Source: Mycobacteroides immunogenum
GTDB lineage: Bacteria; Actinomycetota; Actinomycetes; Mycobacteriales; Mycobacteriaceae
Reading direction: 5' to 3'
Assembly (NCBI RefSeq): GCF_001605725.1
Contig: NZ_CP011530.1
Span: forward strand, 4,030,001 to 4,094,000
DNA length: 64,000 nucleotides
In this document: piece after piece, positions 39,558 to 48,750 of the stretch
How positions within the stretch are numbered: the first letter of the stretch is position 1
How the letters are laid out: each line of letters starts with the position of its first letter
The notes under the pieces: model-generated
The model's database searches: none
Told to the model about the DNA's origin: nothing
Seen by the model: only the letters and a program-made list of their open reading frames with translations
Translations under genes and position numbers: made by a program

Positions 39558-40652
39558 CTAGACGTCCGATGAGTACCTGATGCCGCCGTCGGGAATCGTG
39601 ATACCGGGCCACACCCGGGCACCGCGCAGCAGCTCGCAGCGCGCACCGATATCGGCACCGTCACCGATCACCCCGTCGCGCACCAGCGCACGCGGCCCGA
39701 TCCGGGCTCCGAATCCGATGATGGAGCGTTCCACCACGGCACCCGCCTCGATGCGCGCACCGTCGAACACAACCGCGCCATCAAGCCGGGCCCCCGGACC
39801 GATTTCGGCACCCCGGCCCACCACGGTGCCGCCGATAACCAGCGCACCCGGCGCCACCGAGGCACCGTCGTGCACCAAAGCCTCGCCCGGATGCTCGGGA
39901 ATGGCCGGTGAGGGGGCGATACCGCGGACCAGGTCGGCCGACCCGCGCACAAAGTCCTCCGGGGTGCCCATATCGCGCCAATAGCTGGTGTCGACGTACC
40001 CGCACACCTTGGCTCCGCCGCTCAGTAAGCCCGGGAAGACTTCCCGCTCAACCGAAACCGGCCGGCCCGAAGGGATCTGCTCAATCAGCTCGCGCCGGAA
40101 GACATAACAGCCGGCATTGATCTGGTCGGTGGGCGGGTCCTCGGTCTTCTCCAGGAACGCGGTGACCCTGCCATCGGAATCGGTAGGTACACAACCGAAA
40201 GCACGCGGGTCGCCGACTCGCACCAGGTGCAGTGTCAGATCGGCCTGAGTCTGTTCATGCTGTGCGAGAAGATCCCTCAGATCCAGACCGGACAGCACAT
40301 CACCGTTGAAGATCAGCGCGGTGTCATGGCGCAGGTGGTCCAGCACATTCCGGATGGCACCGCCGGTGCCCAACGGCTCTTCCTCGTACACATAAGTGAT
40401 CTGCAGACCCAGCCCGGAGCCGTCGCCGAACTCCGACTCGAAGACCTCGGCCTTGTAGGAGGTGCCGAGCACCACGTGATCGATCCCTGCCGCGGCCACC
40501 CGCGACAGCACATGAGTAAGAAAAGGGAAACCCGCGATCGGCAGCATCGGTTTGGGCGCCGACAGCGTCAGTGGACGCAACCGGGTGCCCTGCCCGCCCA
40601 CCAAGATGACGGCATCGGCTTTCACGGTGCCAGAAACGATTCCCTCAGGCAT
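39558..40652 (-). CDS. GDP-mannose pyrophosphorylase / sugar-1-phosphate nucleotidyltransferase (Rv3264c-like)
   Basis: A 364-residue nucleotidyltransferase that makes a nucleotide sugar, by family GDP-mannose from mannose-1-phosphate and GTP. The N-terminal catalytic domain holds LVGGQGTRLRPLTLSAPKPM and NGDVLSGLDL; the last about 100 residues are left-handed beta-helix hexapeptide repeats (for example GALVIGGTVVGRGAEIGPGA). The ATG at 40652 has AAGGAG six bases upstream; the ATG six bases earlier touches that site and is less likely. It overlaps the end of wbbL by eight bases. Older annotation calls the homologue manB or rmlA2. Confidence 0.93.
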   Translation of the reverse strand: MPEGIVSGTVKADAVILVGGQGTRLRPLTLSAPKPMLPIAGFPFLTHVLSRVAAAGIDHVVLGTSYKAEVFESEFGDGSGLGLQITYVYEEEPLGTGGAIRNVLDHLRHDTALIFNGDVLSGLDLRDLLAQHEQTQADLTLHLVRVGDPRAFGCVPTDSDGRVTAFLEKTEDPPTDQINAGCYVFRRELIEQIPSGRPVSVEREVFPGLLSGGAKVCGYVDTSYWRDMGTPEDFVRGSADLVRGIAPSPAIPEHPGEALVHDGASVAPGALVIGGTVVGRGAEIGPGARLDGAVVFDGARIEAGAVVERSIIGFGARIGPRALVRDGVIGDGADIGARCELLRGARVWPGITIPDGGIRYSSDV

Positions 40653-41568
40653 GCCCATCTCCTTGCTTGTCCCGGCGCCGATTGGCGCGGATGGCCGCGC
40701 GCACCACGATCGCAGATCGAGCCGCCAATGCGCCCCGAATGCTCCAGCGCAAGGGCGCCTGCCACCAGTGTGGATGCCGGTCGGATTGGAAAATATAGAC
40801 GCTGTCGTGATGAGCACCCAGGCTCCGCGCCGGATCGCGGCCGGCCGCATGGCCTTTGGCGTGCACAACCTCAGCGGTGGGTGCGTACACGTTCTGCCAG
40901 CCCGCACGCGCCAGCCGGTCCCCCAGATCAACATCCTCCATGTACATGAAGTAACGCGGGTCGAATCCACCGATGGCGTCGAAGGCCTTGCGCCGAAGCA
41001 GCAAGCAGGACCCCGAGAGCCAGCCGACGACGCGTTCGGATGGTTCCATCCGGTCCTGACGGTATGCCGCGGTCCAGGGATTGGCCGGCCAGACCGAACC
41101 CAGCAGTGCGTGCAGCGCACCGCCGGTCAGGGTCGGGATCACGCGCGCCGAGGGATACACGGTGCCGTCCGGCTCCCGGATCAGCGGCCCCAGCGCTCCG
41201 GCCGCCGGCCAGCGCTGCGCGACTTCCAGTAGCGCATCGATACTGCCCGGACCCCACTGCACATCCGGGTTGGCGATCACAATCCATTCGGCCGCGGGAT
41301 CTATCTGGGCGACGCCCAGGTTGGCGGCCTTCCCATAACCGACATTGCCCCCGGTCCGCAGCAGCTCCACATCGGGCTCCTCCGCGGCCGCCTCGGGGGC
41401 ACCGTCCGTCGAGCCGTTGTCGGCCAGGATCACCCGCAGCGGGAGCTCCGTGGCGTGGCGCAGCGTCCGCAGGAAGCGGTCCAGGTGCTCGCCGGGCGAA
41501 TAGGTCACCGCCACCACCGCGATCTGATCGATCACCGAGGAGTCGCTTGGGCGATGAGGATCCAGCAC
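40645..41568 (-). CDS. wbbL: Rhamnosyltransferase WbbL (arabinogalactan linker)
   Basis: A 307-residue GT2 glycosyltransferase that adds L-rhamnose from dTDP-rhamnose to GlcNAc-PP-decaprenol, forming the linker between peptidoglycan and arabinogalactan. The nucleotide-sugar motif is DNGSTDGAPEAA, followed by ANPDVQWGPGS and the acceptor-side motif FMYMEDVDLGDRLARAGW. The C-terminal part is basic and probably membrane-associated. It follows rmlD, which makes its donor, by 21 bases. Start GTG 41568; the ribosome-binding site is poor. Confidence 0.94.
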   Translation of the reverse strand: MLDPHRPSDSSVIDQIAVVAVTYSPGEHLDRFLRTLRHATELPLRVILADNGSTDGAPEAAAEEPDVELLRTGGNVGYGKAANLGVAQIDPAAEWIVIANPDVQWGPGSIDALLEVAQRWPAAGALGPLIREPDGTVYPSARVIPTLTGGALHALLGSVWPANPWTAAYRQDRMEPSERVVGWLSGSCLLLRRKAFDAIGGFDPRYFMYMEDVDLGDRLARAGWQNVYAPTAEVVHAKGHAAGRDPARSLGAHHDSVYIFQSDRHPHWWQAPLRWSIRGALAARSAIVVRAAIRANRRRDKQGDGHA

Positions 41569-41589
41569 GGTGCTAGAGGGTACCTACCC

Positions 41590-42438
41590 CTAGTTTGTGG
41601 CCAGCGCCTCAGCCAGCGCCTCCCGCCACGGACGCAGCGGCGTCAAACCCACATCGGCCCAATGATCACCGTCGAGCGCGGTGTATGTCGGCCGCGGCGC
41701 GGGCCCCGGGAAGTCCACCGAGAGACAGGGCTGCAATCGCGAAGTGTCCGCTCCTACCAGTTCGAACACCGCCTTCGCCCATTCAAACCGGGTCACCTCA
41801 CCGCTGCCGGCCGCGTGCAGGAACGGTTCCCGGACGTCCGAGGCCGCCAGGTCCAGCAGCGCCTCGGCCAGGTCTGCGGCGTATGTCGGAGATCCGGTCT
41901 GATCGGTCACCACTCGCACCGGCCCGTCGCCTGCCGCCAACCGCCGCATGACGCCGACGAAGTCACCGTCGACACCGGTGTACACCCACGCGGTACGCAC
42001 CACCTGCGCTGTCGGCAGCACCTCGTGCACGGCGCGTTCCCCGGCGACCTTGGTGCGCGCGTACACACCCGTTGGCGCTGTCGCGTCCCCCGGGCGGTAC
42101 GGACGAGGGCTGGCGTCGCCGAATTCACCGTCGAACACGTAGTCGGTGGAGATATGGATCAGCCTGGCGCCAGCTTCGCGGCAAGCCTGTGCGACCCTCT
42201 CGGCGCCCTCGGCGTTCACCGCAAACGCCCTGGCCTCGTCGTTTTCCGCCGCGTCCACGGCGGTATAGGCGGCGCAGTTGATGACGATATCGCCCTCAGC
42301 AATCACACCGTCCGGCGGACTATCGTGCGTAATATCCCAATCAGCCGACGTCAGAGCGCGAATAGGGAGGTCGCGAAGCATGGCGCGAGCAATGAGGTGG
42401 GTGCCCAACTGGCCACCCGCTCCGGTGATAACAAGCAC
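41590..42438 (-). CDS. rmlD: dTDP-4-dehydrorhamnose reductase RmlD
   Basis: A 282-residue short-chain dehydrogenase/reductase that makes dTDP-L-rhamnose, the last step of that pathway. The NADPH loop is ITGAGGQLGTHL (residues 4-15), the catalytic pair YxxxK is YARTK, and STDYVFDG is a family signature. It heads the rmlD-wbbL-pyrophosphorylase gene set, putting donor synthesis and transfer together. Start GTG 42438. Confidence 0.95.
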   Translation of the reverse strand: MLVITGAGGQLGTHLIARAMLRDLPIRALTSADWDITHDSPPDGVIAEGDIVINCAAYTAVDAAENDEARAFAVNAEGAERVAQACREAGARLIHISTDYVFDGEFGDASPRPYRPGDATAPTGVYARTKVAGERAVHEVLPTAQVVRTAWVYTGVDGDFVGVMRRLAAGDGPVRVVTDQTGSPTYAADLAEALLDLAASDVREPFLHAAGSGEVTRFEWAKAVFELVGADTSRLQPCLSVDFPGPAPRPTYTALDGDHWADVGLTPLRPWREALAEALATN

Positions 42439-42518
42439 ACCTAGAGTCTGGCACGCCGAGTTCGCTTCCGAGGGATGGGCATCACCCCGACGTAGCCTGA
42501 ACCAGGCCTGCGCCTGTT

Positions 42519-42568
42519 GCCGGGCTCATTGCCCGGCCGGAGAGGAAATGGACCGATATCGTGACTGA
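42519..42568 (+). promoter_or_regulatory. Leader hairpin and six-codon ORF overlapping the LCP gene start
   Basis: GCCGGGC (42519-42525) pairs with GCCCGGC (42531-42537) around TCATT. GGAG (42539-42542) then stands five bases before an ATG (42548) that opens MDRYRD and stops at 42566-42568, beyond the GTG start of the LCP gene at 42561. The mini-ORF is therefore better placed for ribosome binding than the main start. This could couple or limit translation. Confidence 0.35.
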
Positions 42569-44066
42569 CCCGCACGCTCGACGCGCGAGCGGCTCGTCGC
42601 AGACCGAGCCGCCACGTCCGCTGTGGCGGGGAATCGCGATGGTGGCGGCGCTCGCCGTCATGGTGATCACCGGGGCGGCCTGGGGAAAGATCGGCAACAT
42701 CGACCCGAACATCGCCCGGTTTGATCTACCCGGTCTGTTTGGCAACGCAGGTAGGCCCAGCGACGGTGCCATCGACATTCTGATGGTGGGCGTCGACAGC
42801 CGTAGCGACGCGCACGGTAACCCGCTCTCGCAGGACGAGCTGTCGATGTTGCGAGCCGGCGACGAGACCGCCACCAACACCGACACCATCATCCTCATCC
42901 GCATCCCCAACAACGGGAAGTCGGCCACCGCGATATCCATCCCGCGTGACTCCTATGTCACGGTGCCGGACGGCACCAAAGGGAAGATCAACGGCGTCTA
43001 CGGCGAGGCCAAGGAGACCGACAGACGCAAGCGCGTCGAGTCGGGCGAATCGCTGGAGGCCGCCGAACGAGAATCCGTGGATGCCGGGCGGTCGGCGCTC
43101 ATCCAGACCGTCGGCAAGTTGACCGGCGTCACCGTCGATCGCTACGCCGAGATCAGCATGCTCGGATTCGTCCTGATGACCGACGCCCTCGGTGGCGTGA
43201 ACGTATGCCTCAACGAAGCGGTCTTCGAACCGATGTCGGGTGCCGACTTCCCCGCCGGCCCGCAAACGCTCGACGGCCCGAACGCATTGAGCTTCGTGCG
43301 CCAGCGCCATGACCTGCCGCGCGGCGACCTCGATCGCGTGGTCCGGCAGCAGGTCGTGATGTCGTCGCTGGCGCATTCCGCGCTCTCCGGTGGCACCCTG
43401 ACCAACCCCACCACGCTGGGCAAGCTGCGCGACGCGATCACCCGCACCGTGGTGCTGAGCCAGGGCTGGGATGTCATGGACTTCATTCAGCAGCTGCAGA
43501 AGCTGTCCGGAGGCAACATCGCCTTCGCCACCATCCCGATCCTGCGCGAGGATGGCTGGACCGAAGACGGCAGCCAAAGCGTGGTCAAGGTGGACCCGGA
43601 TCAGGTGCGCAATTGGGTTTCCAGCCTGTTGGATCAACAGGAACAGGGCAAGGTCGAAGAGGCCACCTACTCCAAGGATCAGACCACCGCCGACGTCGTG
43701 AATGAGACTCAGATCAACGGGCTGGCCGCCGCGGTATCGGAACTGTTGACGGGCAAGGGATTCACCGCCGGCAAGGTCGGCAACAACGAGAGCGATCACG
43801 TCGGCAGCAGCCAGGTTCAGGCTGCCCAGCAGGATGATGTGGGCGCCAAGGCGGTCGCTGAGGCGCTGGGACTCCCGGTGGTCGAGAAGCAAGGCATCCC
43901 CGAGCACACCGTGCGGGTGGTGCTGTCCAAGGACTACCACGGTCCTGGTTCTGGCCGCGAAACCACGCCCGCCGCTTCGGAAGCCGGCTCAACCGAGGAA
44001 GACGCACCGCCCCCTCCCCCGTCGCCGATTTTCACGGCCGCCAACGGTCCGCGGTGCGTCAACTGA
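42561..44066 (+). CDS. lcp1: LytR-CpsA-Psr family ligase (Lcp1/Rv3267-like)
   Basis: A 501-residue LCP protein; the mycobacterial homologue attaches arabinogalactan to peptidoglycan. A short cytoplasmic N-terminus precedes one membrane helix (about residues 25-43). The LCP domain (about 75-260) has the pyrophosphate-binding acidic and arginine residues in ILMVGVDSRSD, SIPRDSYV and VRQRHDLPRGDLDRVVRQQ. A LytR_C domain follows (about 355-460), ending in a proline-rich tail. It stands opposite the rmlD-wbbL genes that make the linker it would join. The start GTG 42561 is chosen for the reading VTDPHARR. Confidence 0.94.
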   Translation: MTDPHARRASGSSQTEPPRPLWRGIAMVAALAVMVITGAAWGKIGNIDPNIARFDLPGLFGNAGRPSDGAIDILMVGVDSRSDAHGNPLSQDELSMLRAGDETATNTDTIILIRIPNNGKSATAISIPRDSYVTVPDGTKGKINGVYGEAKETDRRKRVESGESLEAAERESVDAGRSALIQTVGKLTGVTVDRYAEISMLGFVLMTDALGGVNVCLNEAVFEPMSGADFPAGPQTLDGPNALSFVRQRHDLPRGDLDRVVRQQVVMSSLAHSALSGGTLTNPTTLGKLRDAITRTVVLSQGWDVMDFIQQLQKLSGGNIAFATIPILREDGWTEDGSQSVVKVDPDQVRNWVSSLLDQQEQGKVEEATYSKDQTTADVVNETQINGLAAAVSELLTGKGFTAGKVGNNESDHVGSSQVQAAQQDDVGAKAVAEALGLPVVEKQGIPEHTVRVVLSKDYHGPGSGRETTPAASEAGSTEEDAPPPPPSPIFTAANGPRCVN

Positions 44067-44749
44067 TGACAACGCTGGCCGCACTCCTGCTGGGCGATAT
44101 GAACAACCCCGCCCCACGGATCACCTACTACGACGACGCCACCGGCGAGCGCATCGAGCTCTCGACGGTGACACTGGCCAACTGGGCCGCCAAGACCGCC
44201 AACATGCTGCGCGACGAGATGGGCGCGGGGCCCGGGTCCACGGTGGCGGTGCGCCTGCCGGCGCATTGGCAGACTGCGGGCGTGCTGCTCGGAATCTGGT
44301 GGGCCGGCGCCGAAGTGGTGTTTCATGACGACACCACCGACGTCGCGTTCTGCACACTCGGCGACGAACCCGACGCCGACGAGGTGTGCGTGCTGTCCCT
44401 CGACGCATTCGGGCGCCCGGTGCCCGATCTGCCGCTCGGGCTTACCGACTATTCGACGGCGGTGCGGGTGCACGGCGACCGGTTCGTCCCCGCCGGTGCC
44501 GGACCCGCGATGGATGGCCGCAGCGTCGACGAAATCGCTGCCGGTGCGCGGGAAAGCGCTGCGGCACAAGGCATCACGTCACAGGACCGGGTGTTGAGCT
44601 CGGGCGCGTGGGACTCTCCCGAGGCGCTGACCAGCACTCTGCTAGCGGTGCTCATCACCGGGGCGTCGCTGGTTCAGGTGGCCAATCCCGATGCCGCCGC
44701 ACAGGAACGGCGGCTCGTATCCGAGAAGGTCACCCGCACGCTCTCCTAG
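44066..44749 (+). CDS. TIGR03089 family protein (Rv3268-like), truncated AMP-binding-like
   Basis: A 227-residue member of a mycobacterial family that matches only the N-terminal part of acyl-adenylating enzymes. It has the LxxWAAKTANML and GAGPGSTVAVRLPAHWQTAGVLLGIWWAGAEVV pattern of that fold, but no ATP-binding P-loop and no C-terminal domain, so adenylation is not expected. Its ATG overlaps the LCP stop by one base (TGATG), so it is translated with the LCP ligase. The function is unknown; a link to cell-wall assembly is suggested only by the coupling. Confidence 0.8.
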   Translation: MTTLAALLLGDMNNPAPRITYYDDATGERIELSTVTLANWAAKTANMLRDEMGAGPGSTVAVRLPAHWQTAGVLLGIWWAGAEVVFHDDTTDVAFCTLGDEPDADEVCVLSLDAFGRPVPDLPLGLTDYSTAVRVHGDRFVPAGAGPAMDGRSVDEIAAGARESAAAQGITSQDRVLSSGAWDSPEALTSTLLAVLITGASLVQVANPDAAAQERRLVSEKVTRTLS

Positions 44750-44832
44750 CCCCTTCCACAGGCGCGTGAAAGTGGGTGTCCCCATCACTGTCGATGACGT
44801 ACGGCGCCATCCGCACGAGCTTGTCGCACGTA

Positions 44833-46017
44833 TCAACGCCCATCTGGGTCACCACGCCGCGTGAGCAGCGCGCGACTCATCACGACGCGCTGAATCTGGT
44901 TGGTGCCCTCGTAGATCTGGGTGATCTTGGCGTCGCGCATCATGCGCTCCACCGGGAAGTCGGTCGTGTATCCGGCGCCACCGAACAGCTGCACGGCGTC
45001 GGTGGTGACCTCCATGGCCACATCGCTGGCGAAGCACTTGGACGCCGACGAGATGAAGCCCAGGTTCTTCTCGCCGCGCTCGGCGCGGGCGGCGGCGGTG
45101 TAGACCATGAGGCGCGCGGCCTCGACCTTCATCGCCATATCGGCCAGCATGAACTGCACGCCCTGGAAGTCGCTGATGGACTTGCCGAACTGTTTGCGGT
45201 CCTTGGTGTACGCGATGGCCTGATCCAGCGCGCCCTGGGCGATGCCGAGCGCCTGGGCGCCGATGGTCGGGCGGGTGTGGTCGAGCGTCTGCAGCGCCGT
45301 CTTGAACCCGGTGCCCGGCTCGCCGATGATGCGATCGCCCGGGATGCGGCAGTTCTCGAAGTACAGCTCGGCGGTCGGCGAGCCCTTGATGCCCAGCTTG
45401 TGCTCCAGCGGGCCGACGGTGAATCCCTCGTCGTCCTTGTGCACCATGAACGCCGAGATGCCGTTGGCCTTCTTCTCTGGGTCGGTCACCGCCATGACGG
45501 TGTACCAGGACGACTTTCCGCCGTTGGTGATCCAGCACTTGGAACCATTGATGATCCAGTCGTCGCCGTCGGCCTTCGCACGGGTGCGCATGCTCGCGGC
45601 ATCACTGCCCGCCTCTCGCTCGGACAGCGCGTAGGAGGCCATGGCCTCTCCGCTGGCGATCGAGGGCAGCACCTGCTTCTTCAGCTCATCGGAGCCATTG
45701 AGGATCAGACCCATGGTGCCCAGCTTGTTGACGGCGGGGATCAGCGAGGACGAGGCGCAGACGCGAGCCACTTCTTCGATGACGATGCAGGCGGCCACGC
45801 TGTCCGCGCCCTGACCGTCGTACTCCTCGGGCACGTGTACGGCGTTGAACCCCGAGGCCACCAGCGCGTCGAGGGCCTCTTGGGGGAAACGGGCCTTCTC
45901 GTCGACATCCTTGGCGTGCGGGGCGATCTCTTTCTCGGCCAGTCCCCGGATCGCCGCACGCAGTTCGTCGTGCTCTTCGCCCAACTTGAACAGGTCAAAC
46001 GACGGGTTCCCAGCCAT
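44833..46017 (-). CDS. fadE25: Acyl-CoA dehydrogenase FadE25
   Basis: A 394-residue acyl-CoA dehydrogenase of the short/medium-chain type, introducing the trans-2 double bond with FAD. Conserved blocks are YALSEREAGSDAASM and WITNGGKSSWYTVMAV for FAD and substrate binding, and IYEGTNQIQRVVM with the catalytic glutamate near the C-terminus. The ATG at 46017 has GGAGG five bases upstream; a GTG one codon earlier is too close. Convergent with the TIGR03089 gene. It lies downstream of purEK as in M. tuberculosis. Confidence 0.93.
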   Translation of the reverse strand: MAGNPSFDLFKLGEEHDELRAAIRGLAEKEIAPHAKDVDEKARFPQEALDALVASGFNAVHVPEEYDGQGADSVAACIVIEEVARVCASSSLIPAVNKLGTMGLILNGSDELKKQVLPSIASGEAMASYALSEREAGSDAASMRTRAKADGDDWIINGSKCWITNGGKSSWYTVMAVTDPEKKANGISAFMVHKDDEGFTVGPLEHKLGIKGSPTAELYFENCRIPGDRIIGEPGTGFKTALQTLDHTRPTIGAQALGIAQGALDQAIAYTKDRKQFGKSISDFQGVQFMLADMAMKVEAARLMVYTAAARAERGEKNLGFISSASKCFASDVAMEVTTDAVQLFGGAGYTTDFPVERMMRDAKITQIYEGTNQIQRVVMSRALLTRRGDPDGR

Positions 46018-46074
46018 CACAGCCTCCAGAGTCGATCAGAGTTAGTCGCCGTTAACTGTACTTCACGGTCAAAT

Positions 46075-46575
46075 CTAGTCCTCCAACAGTCTGCGCCGCA
46101 GGGCCTCGTCTTTCTCCAAAACGGTGGCTTCCATGCTCGCCTGGAAAGCAACGACCTTGTCGCGCAGCGCGGTATCGGAGACCCCAAGGATGCGCGCGGC
46201 GAGCAGTCCGGCGTTGCGGGCGCCGCCGATCGACACCGTCGCGACCGGCACACCGGCGGGCATCTGCACGATCGACAGCAGCGAGTCCAGGCCGTCGAGC
46301 CGGGCCAACGGCACCGGAACGCCGATCACCGGCAACGGTGTGGCCGAGGCCACCATGCCCGGCAGATGTGCCGCCCCGCCGGCACCGGCGATGATGACCT
46401 CGATCCCCCGCCCGGCCGCCGACTGTGCGTACTCCAGCATGCGCCCCGGCGTACGGTGCGCCGAGACCACGCCGACCTCGAACGGAATCTCGAACTCCGC
46501 CAAGGCGTTCGCGGCATCCGACATCACCGACCAGTCACTGTCGCTGCCCATGATCAGGCCGACCCGTGCGCTCAC
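46075..46575 (-). CDS. purE: N5-carboxyaminoimidazole ribonucleotide mutase PurE
   Basis: A 166-residue PurE that converts N5-CAIR to CAIR in purine synthesis. The active-site loops are IMGSDSDW (residues 8-15), SAHRTPGRM with the catalytic histidine, and [13 protein letters not shown]. It starts at GTG 46575, three bases after the purK stop, so purK and purE form the usual operon. Confidence 0.96.
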   Translation of the reverse strand: MSARVGLIMGSDSDWSVMSDAANALAEFEIPFEVGVVSAHRTPGRMLEYAQSAAGRGIEVIIAGAGGAAHLPGMVASATPLPVIGVPVPLARLDGLDSLLSIVQMPAGVPVATVSIGGARNAGLLAARILGVSDTALRDKVVAFQASMEATVLEKDEALRRRLLED

Positions 46576-46578
46576 GTT

Positions 46579-47823
46579 CTAGTGTCCTTCCCATCCATCG
46601 GTCCATACCGCGTGCGACAACCAGTGCGCGGCACGCTCGGCGCGCTCACGCACCTCTGCCACGTATTGGCGATCGGCCAGCGAACCATCCTCGCGGCCTT
46701 GGATATTCACGTGCCCAAGCTTGCGGCCGGGACGCTCGCCCTTGCCATACAGGTGCACCTTGGCCTCCGGAATGCGGCCCATCAGATGGTGCATGCGTTC
46801 GTCGAGCGACATCGCGGGCGTCTGCGCTGCGCCCAATACGTTCGCCATCACGGTGACGGGGGCCAGCGGCGCGGTGGAACCGAGCGGGTAGTCGAGGACC
46901 GCGCGCAGGTGCTGCTCGAACTGCCCGGTACGCGCGCCATCCATGCTCCAGTGCCCCGAATTGTGCGGCCGCATCGCCAATTCGTTGACCAGCAGCCGGC
47001 CATCATTGGTCTCGAACAGCTCCACCGCCAGGCAGCCCGTCACGCCGAGCTCGTCGGCGATCCGCAGTGCGAGCTGCTCGGCCTGCAACGCCAGCTGCTC
47101 GGGTAGCTCCGGTGCGGGTGCGATCACCACGGCGCAAATGCCGTCGCGCTGAACGGTTTCCACCACGGGCCAGGCGGCACCCTGCCCAAAGGGCGAGCGG
47201 GCCACCATGGCCGAGAGTTCGCGGCGCATGTCGACGCGTTCCTCGGCAAGCAGATCGACACCCGCCGCCAACTGCTCGGCGGCGATGGTGCGGGCCTCGT
47301 CCAGGCTGTCGGTGATCCATACGCCCCGGCCGTCATACCCGCCGCGTACCGCCTTCAGCACAACCTGGCCGCCCGTCTCGGCAGCGAATCGCTCGACATC
47401 GGAGACGTTCCGAATATCGGCGAATCCGGGAACTGGTGCGCCGATATCCCGCAGTTTGCGGCGCATGAACGTCTTGTCCTGTGCATAGATGAGGGCCGAC
47501 GGCGGCGGCTGCACGTTGACGCCCTCGCCCTGCAGAGTTTCCAGAAACGCGGTGGGAACATGCTCGTGATCGAAGGTGACCACGGTGGCATCCTTGGCCG
47601 CCCGGCGCAGATCATCCAGGTCGGTATGGGAACCGAACACGACATCGGGGGTTACTTGGGCCGCCGGTTCATCGGCGGCGTGGGCCAGAACCCGCAGGGT
47701 CTGACCCAGAGCGATCGACGCCTGATGGGTCATCCGGGCCAGCTGGCCGCCACCGATCATGGTGACCACTGGGGTCGCGGACACGGGTGAGCCGCTCGCG
47801 CGAAGACCATCAGACACAGACAT
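46579..47823 (-). CDS. purK: N5-carboxyaminoimidazole ribonucleotide synthase PurK
   Basis: A 414-residue ATP-grasp ligase that makes N5-CAIR from AIR, bicarbonate and ATP, the substrate for PurE. The N-terminal loop is IGGGQLARM; ATP-grasp blocks include VLKAVRGGYDGRGVWI and LAVELFETNDGRLLVNELAMRPHNSGHWSMDGA. The ATG at 47823 adds about 18 residues before the conserved start; an internal GTG is possible. In M. tuberculosis the GtrA-like gene is its divergent neighbour, but here three extra genes intervene. Confidence 0.95.
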   Translation of the reverse strand: MSVSDGLRASGSPVSATPVVTMIGGGQLARMTHQASIALGQTLRVLAHAADEPAAQVTPDVVFGSHTDLDDLRRAAKDATVVTFDHEHVPTAFLETLQGEGVNVQPPPSALIYAQDKTFMRRKLRDIGAPVPGFADIRNVSDVERFAAETGGQVVLKAVRGGYDGRGVWITDSLDEARTIAAEQLAAGVDLLAEERVDMRRELSAMVARSPFGQGAAWPVVETVQRDGICAVVIAPAPELPEQLALQAEQLALRIADELGVTGCLAVELFETNDGRLLVNELAMRPHNSGHWSMDGARTGQFEQHLRAVLDYPLGSTAPLAPVTVMANVLGAAQTPAMSLDERMHHLMGRIPEAKVHLYGKGERPGRKLGHVNIQGREDGSLADRQYVAEVRERAERAAHWLSHAVWTDGWEGH

Positions 47824-47851
47824 ATGTTGTCATGCTGGCTCCGCTGCCCGG

Positions 47852-48727
47852 TCAGAACGGTCGGTCTCCGCAAATACCTGCTCGTTCCATCTTGCGCACG
47901 GCGGGCCAATAGTCCTGAACCGCATAGTGTTGCGTCGACCGGTTGTCCCAGATCGCGACGCTGTTGGGTGTCCAACGCCACCGCACCTGGAATTCCGGGA
48001 CCCCGGCCTGACGAATCAGGTACTGCAACAGCTCCGCTGCGCCGGGCGCATAGTCGATGCCGAAGCGCACGTTCTCCGGGCGGTGGTAGTTCACCAGGTG
48101 CGTGGTGAACGAGTTCACAAACAAGATCTCTTCGCCGGTTTCCGGATGAGTACGCACTACCGGATGCTCGGCGTCCGGGTATCGCTCATGCAGTTCGTGA
48201 CGCTGGCGCATCGAAAGGGCAGCGCCGAAGCTGGCCTCGATCGAATGACGGGCGCGCAGGTCACGGATGTGCTCACGCACGGCCACGGGCAGCCGTCGGT
48301 ACGCCTCCGCCATGTTCACCCAGATGGTGTCGCCGCCCACAGCTGGCGTTTCGACGCAGCGCAATACGCATCCCATCGGCGGGCTTTCCCGCCAAGTCGC
48401 GTCGCAGTGATAGGAGTTCTCGTAATGCTCTGGAACACTGTCGATCTCCTTGTAGATCCGCACCAATCCCGGGTGATCGGGATCGCTCCCCGCGACGGGG
48501 TGGTCCTCCAGCGGCCCGAATCGCTGCGCCAGCGCCACGTGTTCGGCCCGGGTGATGTTCTGATCACGCAGAAACAGCACCTTGTGTTCCAGCAGTAGCC
48601 GCCGGATCTCATCGAATAGCACGTCACTGCGCGAAGCCTCGGCCAGATCGACATCGAACAGTTCCGCGCCGATAGTGCACGTCAATGGCTGTACCCGGAT
48701 CCCGCTCAGCGGGGCAACACTATTCAT
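47852..48727 (-). CDS. TauD/TfdA family Fe(II)/2-oxoglutarate dioxygenase
   Basis: A 291-residue dioxygenase of the TauD/TfdA family, which couples 2-oxoglutarate decarboxylation to oxidation of a substrate such as a sulfonate, sulfate ester or aryloxy acid. The facial triad is HCD in YHCDATW and the distal histidine in NRSTQHYAVQDY; the oxoglutarate-binding arginine follows in RKMERAGI. ATG 48727 is chosen because GGAAAGGA is seven bases upstream. It is transcribed with the quinone oxidoreductase gene. The substrate is not known. Confidence 0.88.
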   Translation of the reverse strand: MNSVAPLSGIRVQPLTCTIGAELFDVDLAEASRSDVLFDEIRRLLLEHKVLFLRDQNITRAEHVALAQRFGPLEDHPVAGSDPDHPGLVRIYKEIDSVPEHYENSYHCDATWRESPPMGCVLRCVETPAVGGDTIWVNMAEAYRRLPVAVREHIRDLRARHSIEASFGAALSMRQRHELHERYPDAEHPVVRTHPETGEEILFVNSFTTHLVNYHRPENVRFGIDYAPGAAELLQYLIRQAGVPEFQVRWRWTPNSVAIWDNRSTQHYAVQDYWPAVRKMERAGICGDRPF

Positions 48728-48750
48728 GACGAAGTCCTTTCCGTAGCGGT

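Noticed and set aside
42072..42281. Arginine-rich small proteins predicted within rmlD and similar genes
   Set aside because: They come from GC-rich codons read out of frame and lack ribosome-binding sites and neighbours that would support them.
44776..47106. A 776-codon open frame on the plus strand, antisense to fadE25 and purE-purK
   Set aside because: It mirrors the codon positions of the well-recognised minus-strand genes, matches no family I know, and is the usual by-product of high-GC coding sequence.
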